Origin: Mycolicibacterium sp. lyk4-40-TYG-92
Lineage (GTDB): Bacteria > Actinomycetota > Actinomycetes > Mycobacteriales > Mycobacteriaceae
Assembly (NCBI RefSeq): GCF_030209435.1
Contig: NZ_JARVRX010000007.1
Coordinates: 248,001-312,000 of the forward strand
Reading direction: 5' to 3'
DNA length: 64,000 nt
This document shows positions 18,569 to 28,587 of this stretch, in pieces. The notes beneath the pieces were generated by a model, which saw only the letters and a program-made list of their open reading frames with translations, searched no databases and was not told the DNA's origin. How positions within the stretch are numbered: the first letter of the stretch is position 1; each line of letters begins with the position of its first letter. Both the position numbers and the translations under genes were made by a program.

Positions 18569-20005
18569 GTGGCAGAAAAGACGTCTGACGACATTTTCAA
18601 GCTGATCAAGGACGAGAACGTCGAGTACGTCGACATTCGCTTCTGCGATCTGCCTGGTGTTGTCCAGCACTTCTCGATTCCGGCTTCCGCTTTCGACGAG
18701 AGCGTTTTCGAAGACGGCCTCGCGTTCGACGGTTCGTCCGTGCGCGGCTTCCAGTCGATCCACGAGTCCGACATGATGCTGCTGCCGGATGCCAACACCG
18801 CGCGCATCGACCCGTTCCGCGCCGCCAAGACGCTGAACCTGAACTTCTTCGTGCACGACCCGTTCACGCGCGAGGCCTACTCCCGCGACCCGCGCAACGT
18901 CGCACGCAAGGCCGAGAACTACCTGGCCAGCACGGGCATCGCCGACACCTGTTACTTCGGTGCCGAAGCCGAGTTCTACATCTTCGACTCGGTGGCGTTC
19001 GACTCCAAGATGAACGGCACCTTCTACGAGGTCGACTCCGAGTCCGGCTGGTGGAACAGCGGCGAGCCCTTCGAGGCCGACGGCTCCCCCAACCGCGGCT
19101 ACAAGGTCCGCCCCAAGGGTGGCTACTTCCCCGTCGCGCCGTACGACCACTACGTCGACCTGCGCGACGAGATGTCGACCAACCTGATCAACGCCGGCTT
19201 CACGCTGGAGCGCGGCCACCACGAGGTCGGCACCGCCGGCCAGGCCGAGATCAACTACAAGTTCGACACGCTGCTGGCCGCGGCCGATGACGTGCTGCTG
19301 TTCAAGTACATCATCAAGAACACCGCGTGGGCGAACGGCAAGACCGTCACCTTCATGCCGAAGCCGCTGTTCGGCGACAACGGCTCGGGCATGCACGCCC
19401 ACCAGTCGCTGTGGAAGGACGGCAAGCCGCTGTTCCACGACGAGTCCGGCTACGCGGGCCTGTCCGACATGGCGCGCCACTACATCGGCGGCATCCTGCA
19501 CCACGCCCCGTCGCTGCTGGCGTTCACCAACCCGACGGTGAACTCTTACAAGCGCTTGGTGCCGGGCTACGAGGCCCCGATCAACCTGGTGTACAGCCAG
19601 CGCAACCGCTCGGCGTGTGTGCGTATCCCGATCACCGGTAACAACCCGAAGGCCAAGCGCCTCGAGTTCCGTTGCCCGGACAGCTCGGGCAACCCGTACC
19701 TGGCCTTCTCGGCGATGCTGATGGCCGGTATCGACGGCATCAAGAAGAAGATCGAGCCGCTGGCTCCGGTCGACAAGGACCTCTACGAGCTGCCGCCGGA
19801 CGAGGCCGCCAACATCCCGCAGGCCCCGACCTCGCTGGCTGCCGTCATCGACCGCCTCGAGCAGGATCACGACTACCTCACCGAGGGCGGCGTGTTCACC
19901 GAGGACCTGATCGAGACCTGGATCTCGTACAAGCGGGAGAACGAGATCCTGCCGGTGCAGATTCGCCCTCACCCCTACGAGTTCTCGCTCTACTACGACT
20001 GCTGA
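18569..20005 (+). CDS. glnA: glutamine synthetase type I (beta subtype) GlnA1
   Basis: The 478-residue protein is a full-length GSI. It has the N-terminal beta-grasp with DGSSVRGFQ, the ATP/metal region [24 protein letters not shown] with the metal glutamate and histidine, [20 protein letters not shown], and the catalytic flap and C-terminal arginines. Tyr406 in [11 protein letters not shown] is the adenylylation target, so activity should be switched by GlnE, encoded about 2.5 kb downstream on the opposite strand. The start is a GTG at 18569 after AAGGAG. It makes glutamine from glutamate, ammonia and ATP; in pathogenic mycobacteria this enzyme is also found outside the cell. Upstream GlnR box and downstream strong hairpin make it monocistronic. 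Confidence 0.98.
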   Translation: MAEKTSDDIFKLIKDENVEYVDIRFCDLPGVVQHFSIPASAFDESVFEDGLAFDGSSVRGFQSIHESDMMLLPDANTARIDPFRAAKTLNLNFFVHDPFTREAYSRDPRNVARKAENYLASTGIADTCYFGAEAEFYIFDSVAFDSKMNGTFYEVDSESGWWNSGEPFEADGSPNRGYKVRPKGGYFPVAPYDHYVDLRDEMSTNLINAGFTLERGHHEVGTAGQAEINYKFDTLLAAADDVLLFKYIIKNTAWANGKTVTFMPKPLFGDNGSGMHAHQSLWKDGKPLFHDESGYAGLSDMARHYIGGILHHAPSLLAFTNPTVNSYKRLVPGYEAPINLVYSQRNRSACVRIPITGNNPKAKRLEFRCPDSSGNPYLAFSAMLMAGIDGIKKKIEPLAPVDKDLYELPPDEAANIPQAPTSLAAVIDRLEQDHDYLTEGGVFTEDLIETWISYKRENEILPVQIRPHPYEFSLYYDC

Positions 20006-20017
20006 GTCGCGAGCACG

Positions 20018-20053
20018 AAAACTGCCCCTCTCCTCTGGGAGAGGGGCAGTTTT
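20018..20053 (+). terminator. intrinsic terminator of glnA1
   Basis: The arms AAAACTGCCCCTCTCC and GGAGAGGGGCAGTTTT pair perfectly over 16 bases around a TCTG loop, 13 bases after the glnA1 stop. The right arm ends in a T-run, the best intrinsic terminator in the window. Confidence 0.92.
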
Positions 20054-20107
20054 GCGTTCCCCGTTTCTCTCCAGCCCTATTCACAAGCGAGAGAACGAGG
20101 TTCGCCC

Positions 20108-20434
20108 ATGTTCACGGTTTTCATACTGGTCAAGACCAATCCCGAGTGGCTCGGTTTCCCGGTCGCCAAACGGTTCGACGAACTCGCGCGGCATCTGCAG
20201 TCGATCCTCGACCGCCACAAAGCGGTCAGCTTCACGTGGTACGACACGGAGTTCTACACCGCCCATGTCACCGATGTGTGGGTGCTGGCGGCCGCCGACC
20301 CGCACGAGTACGAGCTGGCGGTCGAAGCACTTCGCGAAACACCGCTCTGGGACCGCTATTTCGCCATCGTCGAGATTCTGCCCGGGGTCGCCAACGCCTA
20401 TGCGGACAACTACGGCAGGGCCGCTATCGGATGA
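20108..20434 (+). CDS. darcynin-family protein
   Basis: The 108-residue protein, MFTVFILVKTNPEWLGFPVAKRFDEL…, matches what I recall of the darcynin family: a short N-terminal strand, a central FTWYDTEFYTAHVTDVWVLAA block and the C-terminal ALRETPLWDRYFAIVEILPGVANAYADNY. The family is a ferredoxin-like alpha/beta protein without known enzymatic role. There is no signal peptide or membrane segment. The gene follows the glnA1 terminator, so it should have its own promoter in the short 20054-20107 region; the ATG is preceded by a GAGAACGAGG-like purine stretch. Family recognition is from memory and moderately sure. Confidence 0.72.
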   Translation: MFTVFILVKTNPEWLGFPVAKRFDELARHLQSILDRHKAVSFTWYDTEFYTAHVTDVWVLAAADPHEYELAVEALRETPLWDRYFAIVEILPGVANAYADNYGRAAIG

Positions 20435-20445
20435 CCGGCACGCGG

Positions 20446-20476
20446 GCCGCCTCTCACCTCTCCGGGGAGGGGCGGC
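20446..20476 (+). terminator. candidate hairpin after the darcynin gene
   Basis: GCCGCCTCTC and GAGGGGCGGC pair over ten bases (one G-T wobble) around an 11-base loop, starting 12 bases after the stop. No T-tract follows, so it is only a possible terminator. Confidence 0.4.
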
Positions 20477-20589
20477 TCGGCCGCTCATCACCGAATTCCG
20501 TGGCGCTGCGCGGCACACCGCGGAAATTTGCTCCCATTCCGCAATCTCGCGGCACCTGGCGCGTCACAGGAACCTCATATGATGTCGCC

Positions 20590-21006
20590 ATGGCTCAGAC
20601 TGACATCGAATCGCGGCTCGACGCTGTCGCTCCCATCGTGCTGTCCGTTTTCCGGATGGTCATCGGCTTCCTGTTCACGATCCACGGCGCCACCACGCTG
20701 TTCAAGTGGCCCGTCGACACCAATCCCGGCGTGGCCGCACCGGATTTCGGTAGTTTCCCGGGCTGGTACGCCGGCGCCATCGAGCTCATCGTCGGCATCC
20801 TGATCTTCACCGGCCTGGCTACCCGCATCGCCGCCTTCATCGGTTCCGGCGAAATGGCTTTCGCGTATTTCATGGCGCACCAGCCGAAGGGCCTGCTGCC
20901 CATCGCCAACGGCGGCGAGCCCGCGGTGCTCTACTGCTTCGCGTTGTTCCTGCTGGTGTTCACCGGCGGAGGCGCGATTGCCCTGGACGCCCTGCGCAAA
21001 CGCTAG
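20590..21006 (+). CDS. DoxX-family membrane protein
   Basis: The ATG at 20590 gives 138 residues with four hydrophobic segments: VLSVFRMVIGFLFTIHGATTL, WYAGAIELIVGILIFTGLATRIAAFIG, a short one around MAFAYFMAH, and AVLYCFALFLLVFTGGGAIALDAL. The R-x-x-x-G-x-x-F-x-x-H-G start and the G-x-x-E-x-x-x-G second helix are the DoxX signature. Mycobacterial DoxX proteins can form a membrane oxidoreductase complex with SodA and SseA in oxidative stress; whether this copy does so is unknown. Its stop TAG is directly adjacent to the stop of the convergent LLM gene with no intervening base. Upstream in-frame codons to 19672 run through glnA1 and are not used. Confidence 0.88.
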   Translation: MAQTDIESRLDAVAPIVLSVFRMVIGFLFTIHGATTLFKWPVDTNPGVAAPDFGSFPGWYAGAIELIVGILIFTGLATRIAAFIGSGEMAFAYFMAHQPKGLLPIANGGEPAVLYCFALFLLVFTGGGAIALDALRKR

Positions 21007-21861
21007 TCACAACCCCAGGTCCACCCGAAACCGCTTGAGTCCGTCGATCTTCTCGGCCAGCGTGGCCGTGGGACCGCTGTAGAACATCCACGGCATCGTG
21101 ACATTGCCCGTGATGCCCGCCTGCGCGGCGCGCTCGAAATGCTCGGGCAGATAGGCATCGGCCAGCGGCGTCAGGATCTCGAAACCCTCTAACGGTAAGC
21201 CGTTTTCGACGCGCTGTTCGCGCACCCGGGTGGCCGCGGCAACGGCCTGGTCGGTGGTGATCAGATCACCGATCCAGCCGTCGTTGCGCGCGGCCCGCCG
21301 CAGGGCGATCTCACTGAGGCCGCCGACGTAGACCGGCACCGGCGGCGGCGTCGGCTCCATCTCGAGCCGCGGCACCTGGTAGAACTCCCCATCGAACGAC
21401 GTCCAACCCGGCTGCCACAGCTGCCGGATCAGCTCCAGCATCTCGTCGGTGCGCTTGCCGCGGCGCTCGAAAGCCTGCCCCATCAAGGCGAATTCGTCGG
21501 CACACCAGCCCACGCCGACGCCGAATTCCACCCGCCCACCGGACAGGCAGGCCGCGGTCCCAACCGCCTTCGCGACCGAGAACGGGTCCCGCATGCCCGG
21601 GATGTACACCGTCGTCACGAATTTCACGCGGCTGGTCACCTGCGCCAGGGCACCGACCAGCACCCACGGGTCGGGCCAGTGCGTGAACGGCTGCCAGCGC
21701 CGCTGCCCGTCGGGCGTGTACGGGTATGGGGTGCTCAGCGTCTCCAGGTTCACGACATGGTCCGGTATGGCGATACCGTCGTAGCCGAGTTCGTCTGCGG
21801 CCCGGGCGATCTCGGTCAGCTCGCTGATGTCGAGGAACGCCAGGGAGACGTAGAACTTCAC
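21007..21861 (-). CDS. F420-dependent (LLM class) oxidoreductase
   Basis: The GTG at 21861 gives 284 residues. The TIM-barrel LLM family is evident from ARAADELGYDGIAIPDHVVNLE, TSRVKFVTTVYIPGMRDPFSVAKAVGTAACLSGGRVEFGVGVGWCADEF (the classic LLM core) and VPVYVGGLSEIALRRAARNDGWIGD. Mycobacterial members mostly use coenzyme F420; the flavin alternative cannot be excluded. The substrate is unknown. The start overlaps the stop of the thioesterase gene (GTGA), so the two are probably translated together from the glnE-side transcript. The N-terminal extension of the same frame up to 22167 belongs to the thioesterase region. Confidence 0.87.
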   Translation of the reverse strand: MKFYVSLAFLDISELTEIARAADELGYDGIAIPDHVVNLETLSTPYPYTPDGQRRWQPFTHWPDPWVLVGALAQVTSRVKFVTTVYIPGMRDPFSVAKAVGTAACLSGGRVEFGVGVGWCADEFALMGQAFERRGKRTDEMLELIRQLWQPGWTSFDGEFYQVPRLEMEPTPPPVPVYVGGLSEIALRRAARNDGWIGDLITTDQAVAAATRVREQRVENGLPLEGFEILTPLADAYLPEHFERAAQAGITGNVTMPWMFYSGPTATLAEKIDGLKRFRVDLGL

Positions 21862-22502
21862 TCGCGCGCCCACTGCGGGCGGATGAAGATGCCGTCGGCT
21901 TCGACGGTGACGCCCTCGGCGTCCGAAAGGGTGCCCCGCGCAAAGGTCTTCACGCCGTCGGTCCGGTCCACCCAGGCCTCGGCCCGGACCCGCCCCAGCG
22001 GGGTGCCGCGCAGATAGCGCACGGTGATCGTGCCCGTGAAATGCGGCTTGGTCAGCCGGGCGCTGGCCACCTCGCCGAGCAGCTGATCGAGAACCAGTGC
22101 ACAGATTCCGCCGTGCACGAGGCCTGGCGGGCCTTCGTAGGGCAGCCCCAGGTCGAACTGCGCCCAACTGCGGCCGTCCGGACCATCGTCATGGGTGATG
22201 CCCATGGGCGGGGCGATGGCGTTGCGCAGCCCCACAGTCGGATTGGCGTAAGACACCGGACGGCCGGTGTCGGCGAGCCGCACAATCGAGGGCACCGGCT
22301 CCTCCACCCCAAGAAGTTTGTCCACGATCGCTTCGATCTCGGCCTGCGCATCGGCGAGGGTCGCCGCATCGACACCGGTACGAATCCCGGCATCGATCAG
22401 CCTGCGGACCGCATCGGTGAACGGCTCGTACACGGCGCGCTGGCGCTGGTACTCCTCGTCGGTGATCACGCCGAAAGAGGAACTGCCGATTGCCTCTGTC
22501 AC
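21858..22502 (-). CDS. PaaI-type hotdog-fold thioesterase
   Basis: The GTG at 22502 gives 214 residues. An N-terminal helical part (1-90) precedes a hotdog domain with YEGPPGLVHGGICALVLDQLLGEVA, the HGG(I/V)-x7-D signature of PaaI-like acyl-CoA thioesterases, and FTGTITVRYLRGTPLG. These enzymes hydrolyse acyl-CoA esters; the chain type is unknown. It sits five bases after the glnE stop and overlaps the LLM gene start, implying an operon glnE-thioesterase-LLM. The frame continues upstream to 22850 antisense-free but within glnE, so I use the start outside glnE. Confidence 0.83.
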   Translation of the reverse strand: MTEAIGSSSFGVITDEEYQRQRAVYEPFTDAVRRLIDAGIRTGVDAATLADAQAEIEAIVDKLLGVEEPVPSIVRLADTGRPVSYANPTVGLRNAIAPPMGITHDDGPDGRSWAQFDLGLPYEGPPGLVHGGICALVLDQLLGEVASARLTKPHFTGTITVRYLRGTPLGRVRAEAWVDRTDGVKTFARGTLSDAEGVTVEADGIFIRPQWARE

Positions 22503-22507
22503 GCTGC

Positions 22508-25471
22508 CTACTCCCCGAACACCTTGCGCACCACGGTTTTGGCACGTCGAGTCACGCGCAGATAGTTGTCCAGGAAGGCACCGCCGTCGCCGCTCGGCCA
22601 ACCGGCCGCCACCGCGACCGCGTTGAGCTGACGGCCCGGTCCGGGCAGCTGGTCGGTCGGCTTGCCGCGCACCAGCACCAGGGCGTTGCGCGCGCGGGTC
22701 GCGGTCAGCCACGCCTGCCGCAGGATGTCCGCTTCGTCGCCTTCGATCAGCTGGGCCGCCTCGATGGCATCCAGCGCCTGCAGCGTCGAGGTGTTGTGTA
22801 GCGCGGGAATCTTGTGCGCGTAACGCAATTGGAGCAGCTGGACGGTCCACTCCACGTCCGCCAGGCCACCACGGCCCAGCTTGGTGTGGGTGTTCGGGTC
22901 GGCGCCACGCGGCAGACGCTCGGCATCGACGCGGGCCTTGATCCGCCGGATTTCGCGCACCGCGTCTGCCGAGAAACCCTCGGTCGGGTACCGGGTCTTG
23001 TCCACCATCAGCAGGAAGCGCTCACCCAGTTCCAGATCGCCCGCCACCCGGTGGGCCCGCAGCAGGGCCTGAATCTCCCACGGCTGCGCCCACTGCGCGT
23101 AGTACGACTCATAGGACGCCAACGTCCGCACCAGCGAGCCGTTGCGGCCCTCCGGCCGCAGCCCGGCGTCGACCTCCAGCGGCGGGTCGCTGCTGGGCTG
23201 TCCCAACAGCGTCCGCACCTGTTCGGCTACTCCGATCGCCCAGCGCACGGCGGCGGATTCGTCCACGCCGACCATGCCCTCGATGGGTTCGCACACGAAC
23301 ATCACGTCGGCGTCCGACCCGTAGCCCAGCTCACCGCCACCGAGCCGGCCCATGCCGATGACGGCGATGCGCGCCGGCGGGCCGTCGGGCCCGGAGCGGG
23401 CCCGGGTGACCGCATCGAGCGCGGCCTGCAGCACCGCGACCCACACCGACGTCAGCGCCTTGCAGACGTCGACCACCGACAGCAACCCCAGTAGGTCGGC
23501 CGAGGCCACCCGCGCCAGTTCGCGACGACGCAGGGTGCGCGCCGCGGCGATGGCGCGGACGGGGTCGGCGTGCCGCCCGGCCGAGGCGACCAGCGCGCGG
23601 AACACCGCATCCGGTTCCACTTCAAGCAGTTTCGGCCCCTGCGGACCGTCGGCATACTGCTGCAGGACTTCCGGCGCCCGCATCAGCAGCTCCGGCACAT
23701 AGGCCGACGTGCCGAGCACCCGCATCAGCCGCTTGGCGACGGCGCCCTCGTCACGCAGCGTGGACAGGAACCAGCGCTGGTCCCCCAGTTCCTCGCTGAT
23801 CCGCCGGTACGCCAGCAGGCCCGCGTCCGGGTCGGGGGTGTCCGAAAGCCAGTCCAGCAGCGTCGGCAACAGCACCTGCTGCACCGTGCCGCGGCGGCCG
23901 CTGGCACTCGTGAGCGCGGCCAGGTGCGTCAGCGCGCTCTGCGGTCCTTCGTAACCCAGTGCGGCCAACTGCCTTTCGGCCGCGGCGGTGGTCAGGCTCG
24001 GACCGAACTGGTTCCCCACTTCGAGCAGTGGCTGATAGAAGAGCTTGGCGTGCAGTCGCGACACTCGCATGTTCTGGCGCTTCAGGTCCTCGCGCAGGAC
24101 GCCGAGCGCGTCGTGCTGGCCGTCGGGCCGGATGTGCGCCGCCCGCGCCAGCCAGCGCCACGCCTCGTCGTCGCCGTCCTCGGGCAGCAGGTGGGTCCGC
24201 TTGAGCCGCTGCAATTGCAGCCGGTGCTCCAGCAGGCGCAGAAACTCATAGGACGCAGTGAGATTCGCGGTGTCGTCGCGCCCGATGTAACCGCCGGAGC
24301 CGAGCGCCGCCAAGGCGTCGACCGTCGAGGCGACATGCAGCGACTCGTCGTTGCGGCCGTGCACGAGCTGCAACAACTGAACCGCGAACTCGACGTCCCG
24401 CAGGCCGCCCTTGCCCAGTTTCAGTTCCCGCGTACGGACCCCGGCGGGCACCAGCTCCTCGACGCGGCGGCGCATGGCCTGCACGTCGGGCACGAAATCC
24501 TCACGGTCACAAGCGGTCCAGACCATCGGCATCAGTGCGTCGATGTACTGCTCGCCCAGCTCCGCATCGCCGACGGCCGCCCGGGCCTTCAGCAGCGCCT
24601 GAAATTCCCAGGTTTTGGCCCAGCGCTGGTAGTACGCGACGTGCGACTCGAGGGTGCGGACCAGCTGCCCGGCCTTGCCCTCGGGCCGCAGTGCCGCGTC
24701 GACCTCGAAGAAGGTCTCGCCGGCGAACCGCATCATCTCGCCGGCCACCCGGGTCGTCACCGAGTCCGCCGCCTCCGCCACGAAGATGACGTCGACGTCG
24801 CTGACGTAATTCAGTTCGCGCGCACCGCATTTGCCCATCGCGATGACCGCGAGCCGGGGACCGGGTTCGTCGCCGCACACCGCCCTGGTCGCAACGACCA
24901 GCGCCGCCCCGAGCGCCGCATCGGCCAGATCGGACAGGTGCTCCCCCACCGTGACGTAGGGCAGCACCGGCTCGTTCTCGACCGTCGGCGCGACGTCCAG
25001 CGCGGCGAGGACCAGGATGCGGTCCCGGTAGTAGGTCCGCAACACCGCGGAAGCCGTTGGCGTACCGGCGACTTCGGCCGCCAGCCGCTCGAAGTCCTCG
25101 AGCAGCTCGGCGCGCGCCGGCAGCGTGATGTCGCCGTGCAGCAGTCGCCACGACAGCGGGTGCGCGACGAGGTGATCACCAAGGGCCAGCGACGACCCCA
25201 GCACGGCGAACAGCCGGCCCCGCAGGGCCGTGTCGGTCACCAGCAACATGCTGAGTTCGGCCCAGTCGCCTTCGAGGGCGTCCGCGATCCGCACCATGGC
25301 GCGCAGGGCGCTGTCGGCGTCCGGGGCGCGCGACAACGACCACAACAACGGGACGTGTGCGTCGGTGTTCCAGCCGAGCCGGTCCAGATCCGCCCGAGCC
25401 GTGGGCGCCACCAACCCCAGGCGCCCGACGCTGGGCTGTGTGGGGCGCTGCGTCGCGGGGTTGGGCACCAC
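22508..25471 (-). CDS. glnE: bifunctional glutamine synthetase adenylyltransferase/deadenylylase GlnE
   Basis: The 987-residue protein has two nucleotidyltransferase domains. One has its motif near residue 209 ([20 protein letters not shown], the deadenylylating half) and one near residue 704 ([20 protein letters not shown], the adenylylating half), with helical linkers bearing the paired [18 protein letters not shown] and [18 protein letters not shown] blocks. It attaches or removes AMP at Tyr406 of GlnA1 in response to nitrogen status. The start is a GTG at 25471; an adjacent GTG is also possible. It lies 25 bases downstream of the glnA2 stop and shares that transcript. GlnE is essential in M. 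tuberculosis. Confidence 0.97.
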   Translation of the reverse strand: MVPNPATQRPTQPSVGRLGLVAPTARADLDRLGWNTDAHVPLLWSLSRAPDADSALRAMVRIADALEGDWAELSMLLVTDTALRGRLFAVLGSSLALGDHLVAHPLSWRLLHGDITLPARAELLEDFERLAAEVAGTPTASAVLRTYYRDRILVLAALDVAPTVENEPVLPYVTVGEHLSDLADAALGAALVVATRAVCGDEPGPRLAVIAMGKCGARELNYVSDVDVIFVAEAADSVTTRVAGEMMRFAGETFFEVDAALRPEGKAGQLVRTLESHVAYYQRWAKTWEFQALLKARAAVGDAELGEQYIDALMPMVWTACDREDFVPDVQAMRRRVEELVPAGVRTRELKLGKGGLRDVEFAVQLLQLVHGRNDESLHVASTVDALAALGSGGYIGRDDTANLTASYEFLRLLEHRLQLQRLKRTHLLPEDGDDEAWRWLARAAHIRPDGQHDALGVLREDLKRQNMRVSRLHAKLFYQPLLEVGNQFGPSLTTAAAERQLAALGYEGPQSALTHLAALTSASGRRGTVQQVLLPTLLDWLSDTPDPDAGLLAYRRISEELGDQRWFLSTLRDEGAVAKRLMRVLGTSAYVPELLMRAPEVLQQYADGPQGPKLLEVEPDAVFRALVASAGRHADPVRAIAAARTLRRRELARVASADLLGLLSVVDVCKALTSVWVAVLQAALDAVTRARSGPDGPPARIAVIGMGRLGGGELGYGSDADVMFVCEPIEGMVGVDESAAVRWAIGVAEQVRTLLGQPSSDPPLEVDAGLRPEGRNGSLVRTLASYESYYAQWAQPWEIQALLRAHRVAGDLELGERFLLMVDKTRYPTEGFSADAVREIRRIKARVDAERLPRGADPNTHTKLGRGGLADVEWTVQLLQLRYAHKIPALHNTSTLQALDAIEAAQLIEGDEADILRQAWLTATRARNALVLVRGKPTDQLPGPGRQLNAVAVAAGWPSGDGGAFLDNYLRVTRRAKTVVRKVFGE

Positions 25472-25496
25472 CCGACGTTAGCGCACCATCACGCCG

Positions 25497-26840
25497 TTAC
25501 AGCGACAGGTATTCCTTGAGCTCGAACGGTGTCACGTGGCTGCGGTAGGTCTCCCACTCGCTGCGCTTGTTGCGCAGGAAGTAGTCGAAGACGTGCTCTC
25601 CCAAGGCCTCGGCGACGAGCTCGGACTTCTCCATGTCGGCCAGCGCCACACCGAGGCTGCTCGGCAGCTCCTTGTAACCCATCGCGCGACGTTCCTCGGG
25701 CGTCAGGGTCCAGACGTTGTCCTCGGCCTGAGGCCCCAGCTCGTAGCCCTTCTCGATACCGCGCAGGCCGGCGGCCAGCAGCACCGCGAACGCCAGGTAC
25801 GGGTTGCATGCCGAGTCGGGGCTGCGCACCTCGATACGGCGCGACGACGCCTTGCGCGGCGTGTACATCGGAACCCGGACCAGGGCTGAGCGGTTGGCCG
25901 CACCCCACGACGCGGCGGTCGGCGCCTCGCCGCCGTGCACCAGACGCTTGTAGGAGTTCACCCACTGGTTGGTGACGGCGCTGATCTCGCTGGCGTGCGT
26001 CAGGATGCCGGCGATGAAGGACTTGGCGACGTCCGACAGCTGCAGCGGATCCTCGGCGCTGTGGAAGGCGTTGGTCTCACCCTCGAACAGGCTCATGTGG
26101 GTGTGCATCGCCGAGCCCGGGTACTGGCTGAACGGCTTGGGCATGAACGTCGCCCGCACGCCTTCGTTGATCGCGACTTCCTTGACGAGGTACCGGAACG
26201 TCATGACATTGTCGGCCATCGACAGGGCGTCGGCGTAGCGCAGGTCGATCTCCTGCTGGCCGGGCGCGCCCTCGTGGTGGCTGAACTCCACCGAGATACC
26301 CATCGACTCGAGGGCCTCGATGGCGTGCCGGCGGAAGTTCGGGGCCGAGTCGTGCACGGCCTGGTCGAAGTAGCCGTTGTTGTCGGCCGGCACCGGCACC
26401 GAGCCGTCGTTGGGGCCCGGCTCCAGCAGGAAGAACTCGATCTCCGGGTGGACGTAGCAGGAGAACCCCAGATCGCTGGCCTTGGCCAGCTGCCGGCGCA
26501 GCACGTGCCGTGAGTCGGCCCACGACGGCGAACCGTCGGGCATGGTGATGTCGCAGAACATGCGGGCCGAGTAGTGCTTGCCGGTGCTCTTGGTGGTCCA
26601 CGGCAGCACCTGGAAGGTGGACGGATCCGGCCGGGCCACCATGTCGGCCTCGGAGACGCGGGCGAAGCCCTCGATGGCGGATCCGTCGAAGCCGATGCCC
26701 TCTTCGAAGGCGCCTTCCAGCTCGGCCGGCGCGATCGCCACGGACTTGAGGTATCCGAGCACGTCGGTGAACCACAACCGGACAAAGCGAATGTCGCGTT
26801 CTTCCAGCGTGCGCAGGACGAATTCCTTCTGGCGATCCAT
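25497..26840 (-). CDS. glnA2: glutamine synthetase type I (alpha-like) GlnA2
   Basis: The 447-residue protein has GSI fold blocks (GFDGSAIEGFARVSEADM, HPEIEFFLLEPG, HHEGAPGQQEIDLRYADAL, MPKPFSQYPGSAMHTHMSLF, RIEVRSPDSACNPYLAF). It is shorter than GlnA1, lacking the roughly 25-residue insertion of the beta subtype. At the position of the GlnA1 adenylylation tyrosine it has Trp377 (DNVWTLTPEE), so GlnE should not modify it. GlnA2 of mycobacteria is dispensable for glutamine supply; some actinobacterial relatives act on polyamines, a possibility sequence alone does not settle. The ATG at 26840 begins the leftward glnA2-glnE-thioesterase-LLM gene string. Confidence 0.94.
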   Translation of the reverse strand: MDRQKEFVLRTLEERDIRFVRLWFTDVLGYLKSVAIAPAELEGAFEEGIGFDGSAIEGFARVSEADMVARPDPSTFQVLPWTTKSTGKHYSARMFCDITMPDGSPSWADSRHVLRRQLAKASDLGFSCYVHPEIEFFLLEPGPNDGSVPVPADNNGYFDQAVHDSAPNFRRHAIEALESMGISVEFSHHEGAPGQQEIDLRYADALSMADNVMTFRYLVKEVAINEGVRATFMPKPFSQYPGSAMHTHMSLFEGETNAFHSAEDPLQLSDVAKSFIAGILTHASEISAVTNQWVNSYKRLVHGGEAPTAASWGAANRSALVRVPMYTPRKASSRRIEVRSPDSACNPYLAFAVLLAAGLRGIEKGYELGPQAEDNVWTLTPEERRAMGYKELPSSLGVALADMEKSELVAEALGEHVFDYFLRNKRSEWETYRSHVTPFELKEYLSL

Positions 26841-26862
26841 GTCCGCAGCGTAGGCAGCAGCT

Positions 26863-26878
26863 GTTAAATCCGTGTTAC
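26863..26878 (-). promoter_or_regulatory. candidate single GlnR-type site upstream of glnA2
   Basis: Read on the minus strand, the sequence is GTAAC-N6-TTAAC, matching the AC-n9-AC core of GlnR half-boxes, 23 bases upstream of the glnA2 ATG. Only one pair is visible and the position is close to the start, so this is tentative. Confidence 0.35.
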
Positions 26879-26922
26879 CAAGTGGACTCTGTTCGGCATG
26901 TTTCGCTGGTGAGACGCTCAGG

Positions 26923-28464
26923 TCAGCACCGCAATCCCGCCGCGGGCAGCACGGACTGGAGCAGGAACGCCACGACGGCCGTGTCGACGCACCGGTCGCC
27001 GTTGAATACGACGGTGTGCTGGGTGCCCTCGTAGCTGATCAATGAGGCGCCGAGTTCGCGCGCCAGGTTCACGCCCGCCTGATACGGCGTGGCCGGGTCG
27101 TGTGTGGTGGACACGACGACGACCTTGCCCGGACCGGGCGACGCCGGCGCGTGCGGGCGGGACGTCGCGGGCACCGGCCACATGGCGCAGACGTCGCGCG
27201 GCGCGTAGCCGGTGTACTGGCCGTAGCTCATGAATGGCGCCAGCTGGCGGGCCCGCTGGTCGGCGGCCGCCCAGGTCGCAGGATCGGTCGGGAACGGCGC
27301 GTCGACGCACCGGATCGCGGTGAACGCGTCCTGCAGCGGCGCGTAGCGACCGTTCTGATCACGGTGCTGATAATCGTCGGCCAGCAGCAGCAGATCGCCG
27401 GCGTCGCCGCCCCGCTGCAGTCCGATCAGCCCGCTGGTCAGAAATTTCCAGTACTTCTTCGTATAGAGCGCGTTGATGGTGCCGGTGATCGCGTCGGAGT
27501 AACTCAGGCCCCGCGGGTCCGACGTCAGGCCCGGACGCACCGCAAGCGGATTGACCAACTGCTGGTACCGCGCCACGAACTGCGTCGGGTCGGTACCCAG
27601 CGGGCAGGCGGGCGACTGCGCGCAGTCCGCCGCGTAGTCGTTGAAAGCCGTTTGGAATCCGGCCAATTGGAGCAGGTTCTCGGTGACCGGATCGGCATTG
27701 GGGTCGACGGCACCGTCGAGCACCATGGCGCGTACCCGGTCCGGGAACCGTTCGGCGTAGGCCGCGCCCAGCTCGGTCCCGTACGAGAAGCCCAGATAGT
27801 TGATCTGCGGCTCCCCGAGCGCGGCCCGCACCACGTCCATATCCCTTGCCGCCGAGGCGGTTCCGACGTTGGCCAGGAAGCTGCTGCCCATCTGCTGCAG
27901 GCAGTCCTGCGCCGTGCGGCGGCTGACGGCTTCGATGTGCGCCACTCCGGCCGGGCTGTAGTCGACCATCGGGTCGCGGCGGTTCGCGTCGAATTCGGCG
28001 TCGCTGCGGCACCGCAACTGCGGCGTGGAATGCCCGACGCCACGCGGGTCGAAGCCGACGAGATCGAAGCTGCGGCCGATATCGGTGTCGGACAGGACGG
28101 CGCCCATGCCGGCGACGGTGTTGACGGCCGACGCTCCCGGACCACCGGGGTTGACCAGCAGGACGCCGAGCCGCTGGCCCGAGGCCGGGACCCGGATGAC
28201 GGCGAGCTTCGCTTGCGGCCCTTGCGGATCCGCGTAGTCGACGGGCACGCTGATGTTGGCGCACCGCGCCGTCGGCAGGTCGGTGGTGTCACCGATGAAC
28301 GGTTCGCAGCCTCCCCAGGCCGGCGCCTGTTCGTAGTAGGACTGCAGGGATTCCGGGGCCGCGTGCGCGACCGATCCCGGCGCGGCGCTGATGGCCACCA
28401 GCAGTCCGACGACCCCTATCGCACACCGTCGTCCTCGACCGCCCGCCCGCCACATGGCACACAT
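26923..28464 (-). CDS. secreted alpha/beta-hydrolase serine protease (Hip1 paralog, Rv2223c-type)
   Basis: From the ATG at 28464 the protein has 513 residues (an ATG at 28455 would give 510). MCAMWRAGGRGRRCAIGVVGLLVAISAAPGSVAHAAPE is a signal peptide with likely cleavage after AHA. The catalytic serine lies in NYLGFSYGTELG, the acid in STTHDPATPYQAG and the histidine in GTQHTVVF. LVNPGGPGASAV forms the oxyanion region. The C-terminus has the TAP-like cap with several cysteines. It is the neighbour and paralog of the Hip1 gene 123 bases upstream. Related enzymes are tripeptidyl or endo-peptidases acting in the cell envelope. Unlike Hip1 it has no lipobox, so it is probably released or loosely attached. 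Confidence 0.9.
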   Translation of the reverse strand: MCAMWRAGGRGRRCAIGVVGLLVAISAAPGSVAHAAPESLQSYYEQAPAWGGCEPFIGDTTDLPTARCANISVPVDYADPQGPQAKLAVIRVPASGQRLGVLLVNPGGPGASAVNTVAGMGAVLSDTDIGRSFDLVGFDPRGVGHSTPQLRCRSDAEFDANRRDPMVDYSPAGVAHIEAVSRRTAQDCLQQMGSSFLANVGTASAARDMDVVRAALGEPQINYLGFSYGTELGAAYAERFPDRVRAMVLDGAVDPNADPVTENLLQLAGFQTAFNDYAADCAQSPACPLGTDPTQFVARYQQLVNPLAVRPGLTSDPRGLSYSDAITGTINALYTKKYWKFLTSGLIGLQRGGDAGDLLLLADDYQHRDQNGRYAPLQDAFTAIRCVDAPFPTDPATWAAADQRARQLAPFMSYGQYTGYAPRDVCAMWPVPATSRPHAPASPGPGKVVVVSTTHDPATPYQAGVNLARELGASLISYEGTQHTVVFNGDRCVDTAVVAFLLQSVLPAAGLRC

Positions 28465-28587
28465 GGTCGCACGGCGCGCAGCCGAGCCGAAGCCTGGTTC
28501 CGGAGGGAGACAACCCGGCAATCAGACGGTGACCGAACAGTTATCTCCCGACGGCACCGTAGTTTTCGCGACGCGGCGATTTGCGCC

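Noticed and set aside
18401..19972. Upstream extension of the RDD gene antisense to glnA1
   Set aside because: The RDD domain begins after the ATG at 18400; the extra part is the reverse of glnA1.
23570..25519. 649-codon frame on the plus strand over glnE
   Set aside because: Antisense shadow of GlnE with Arg/Gln/His-rich composition; no recognisable domain.
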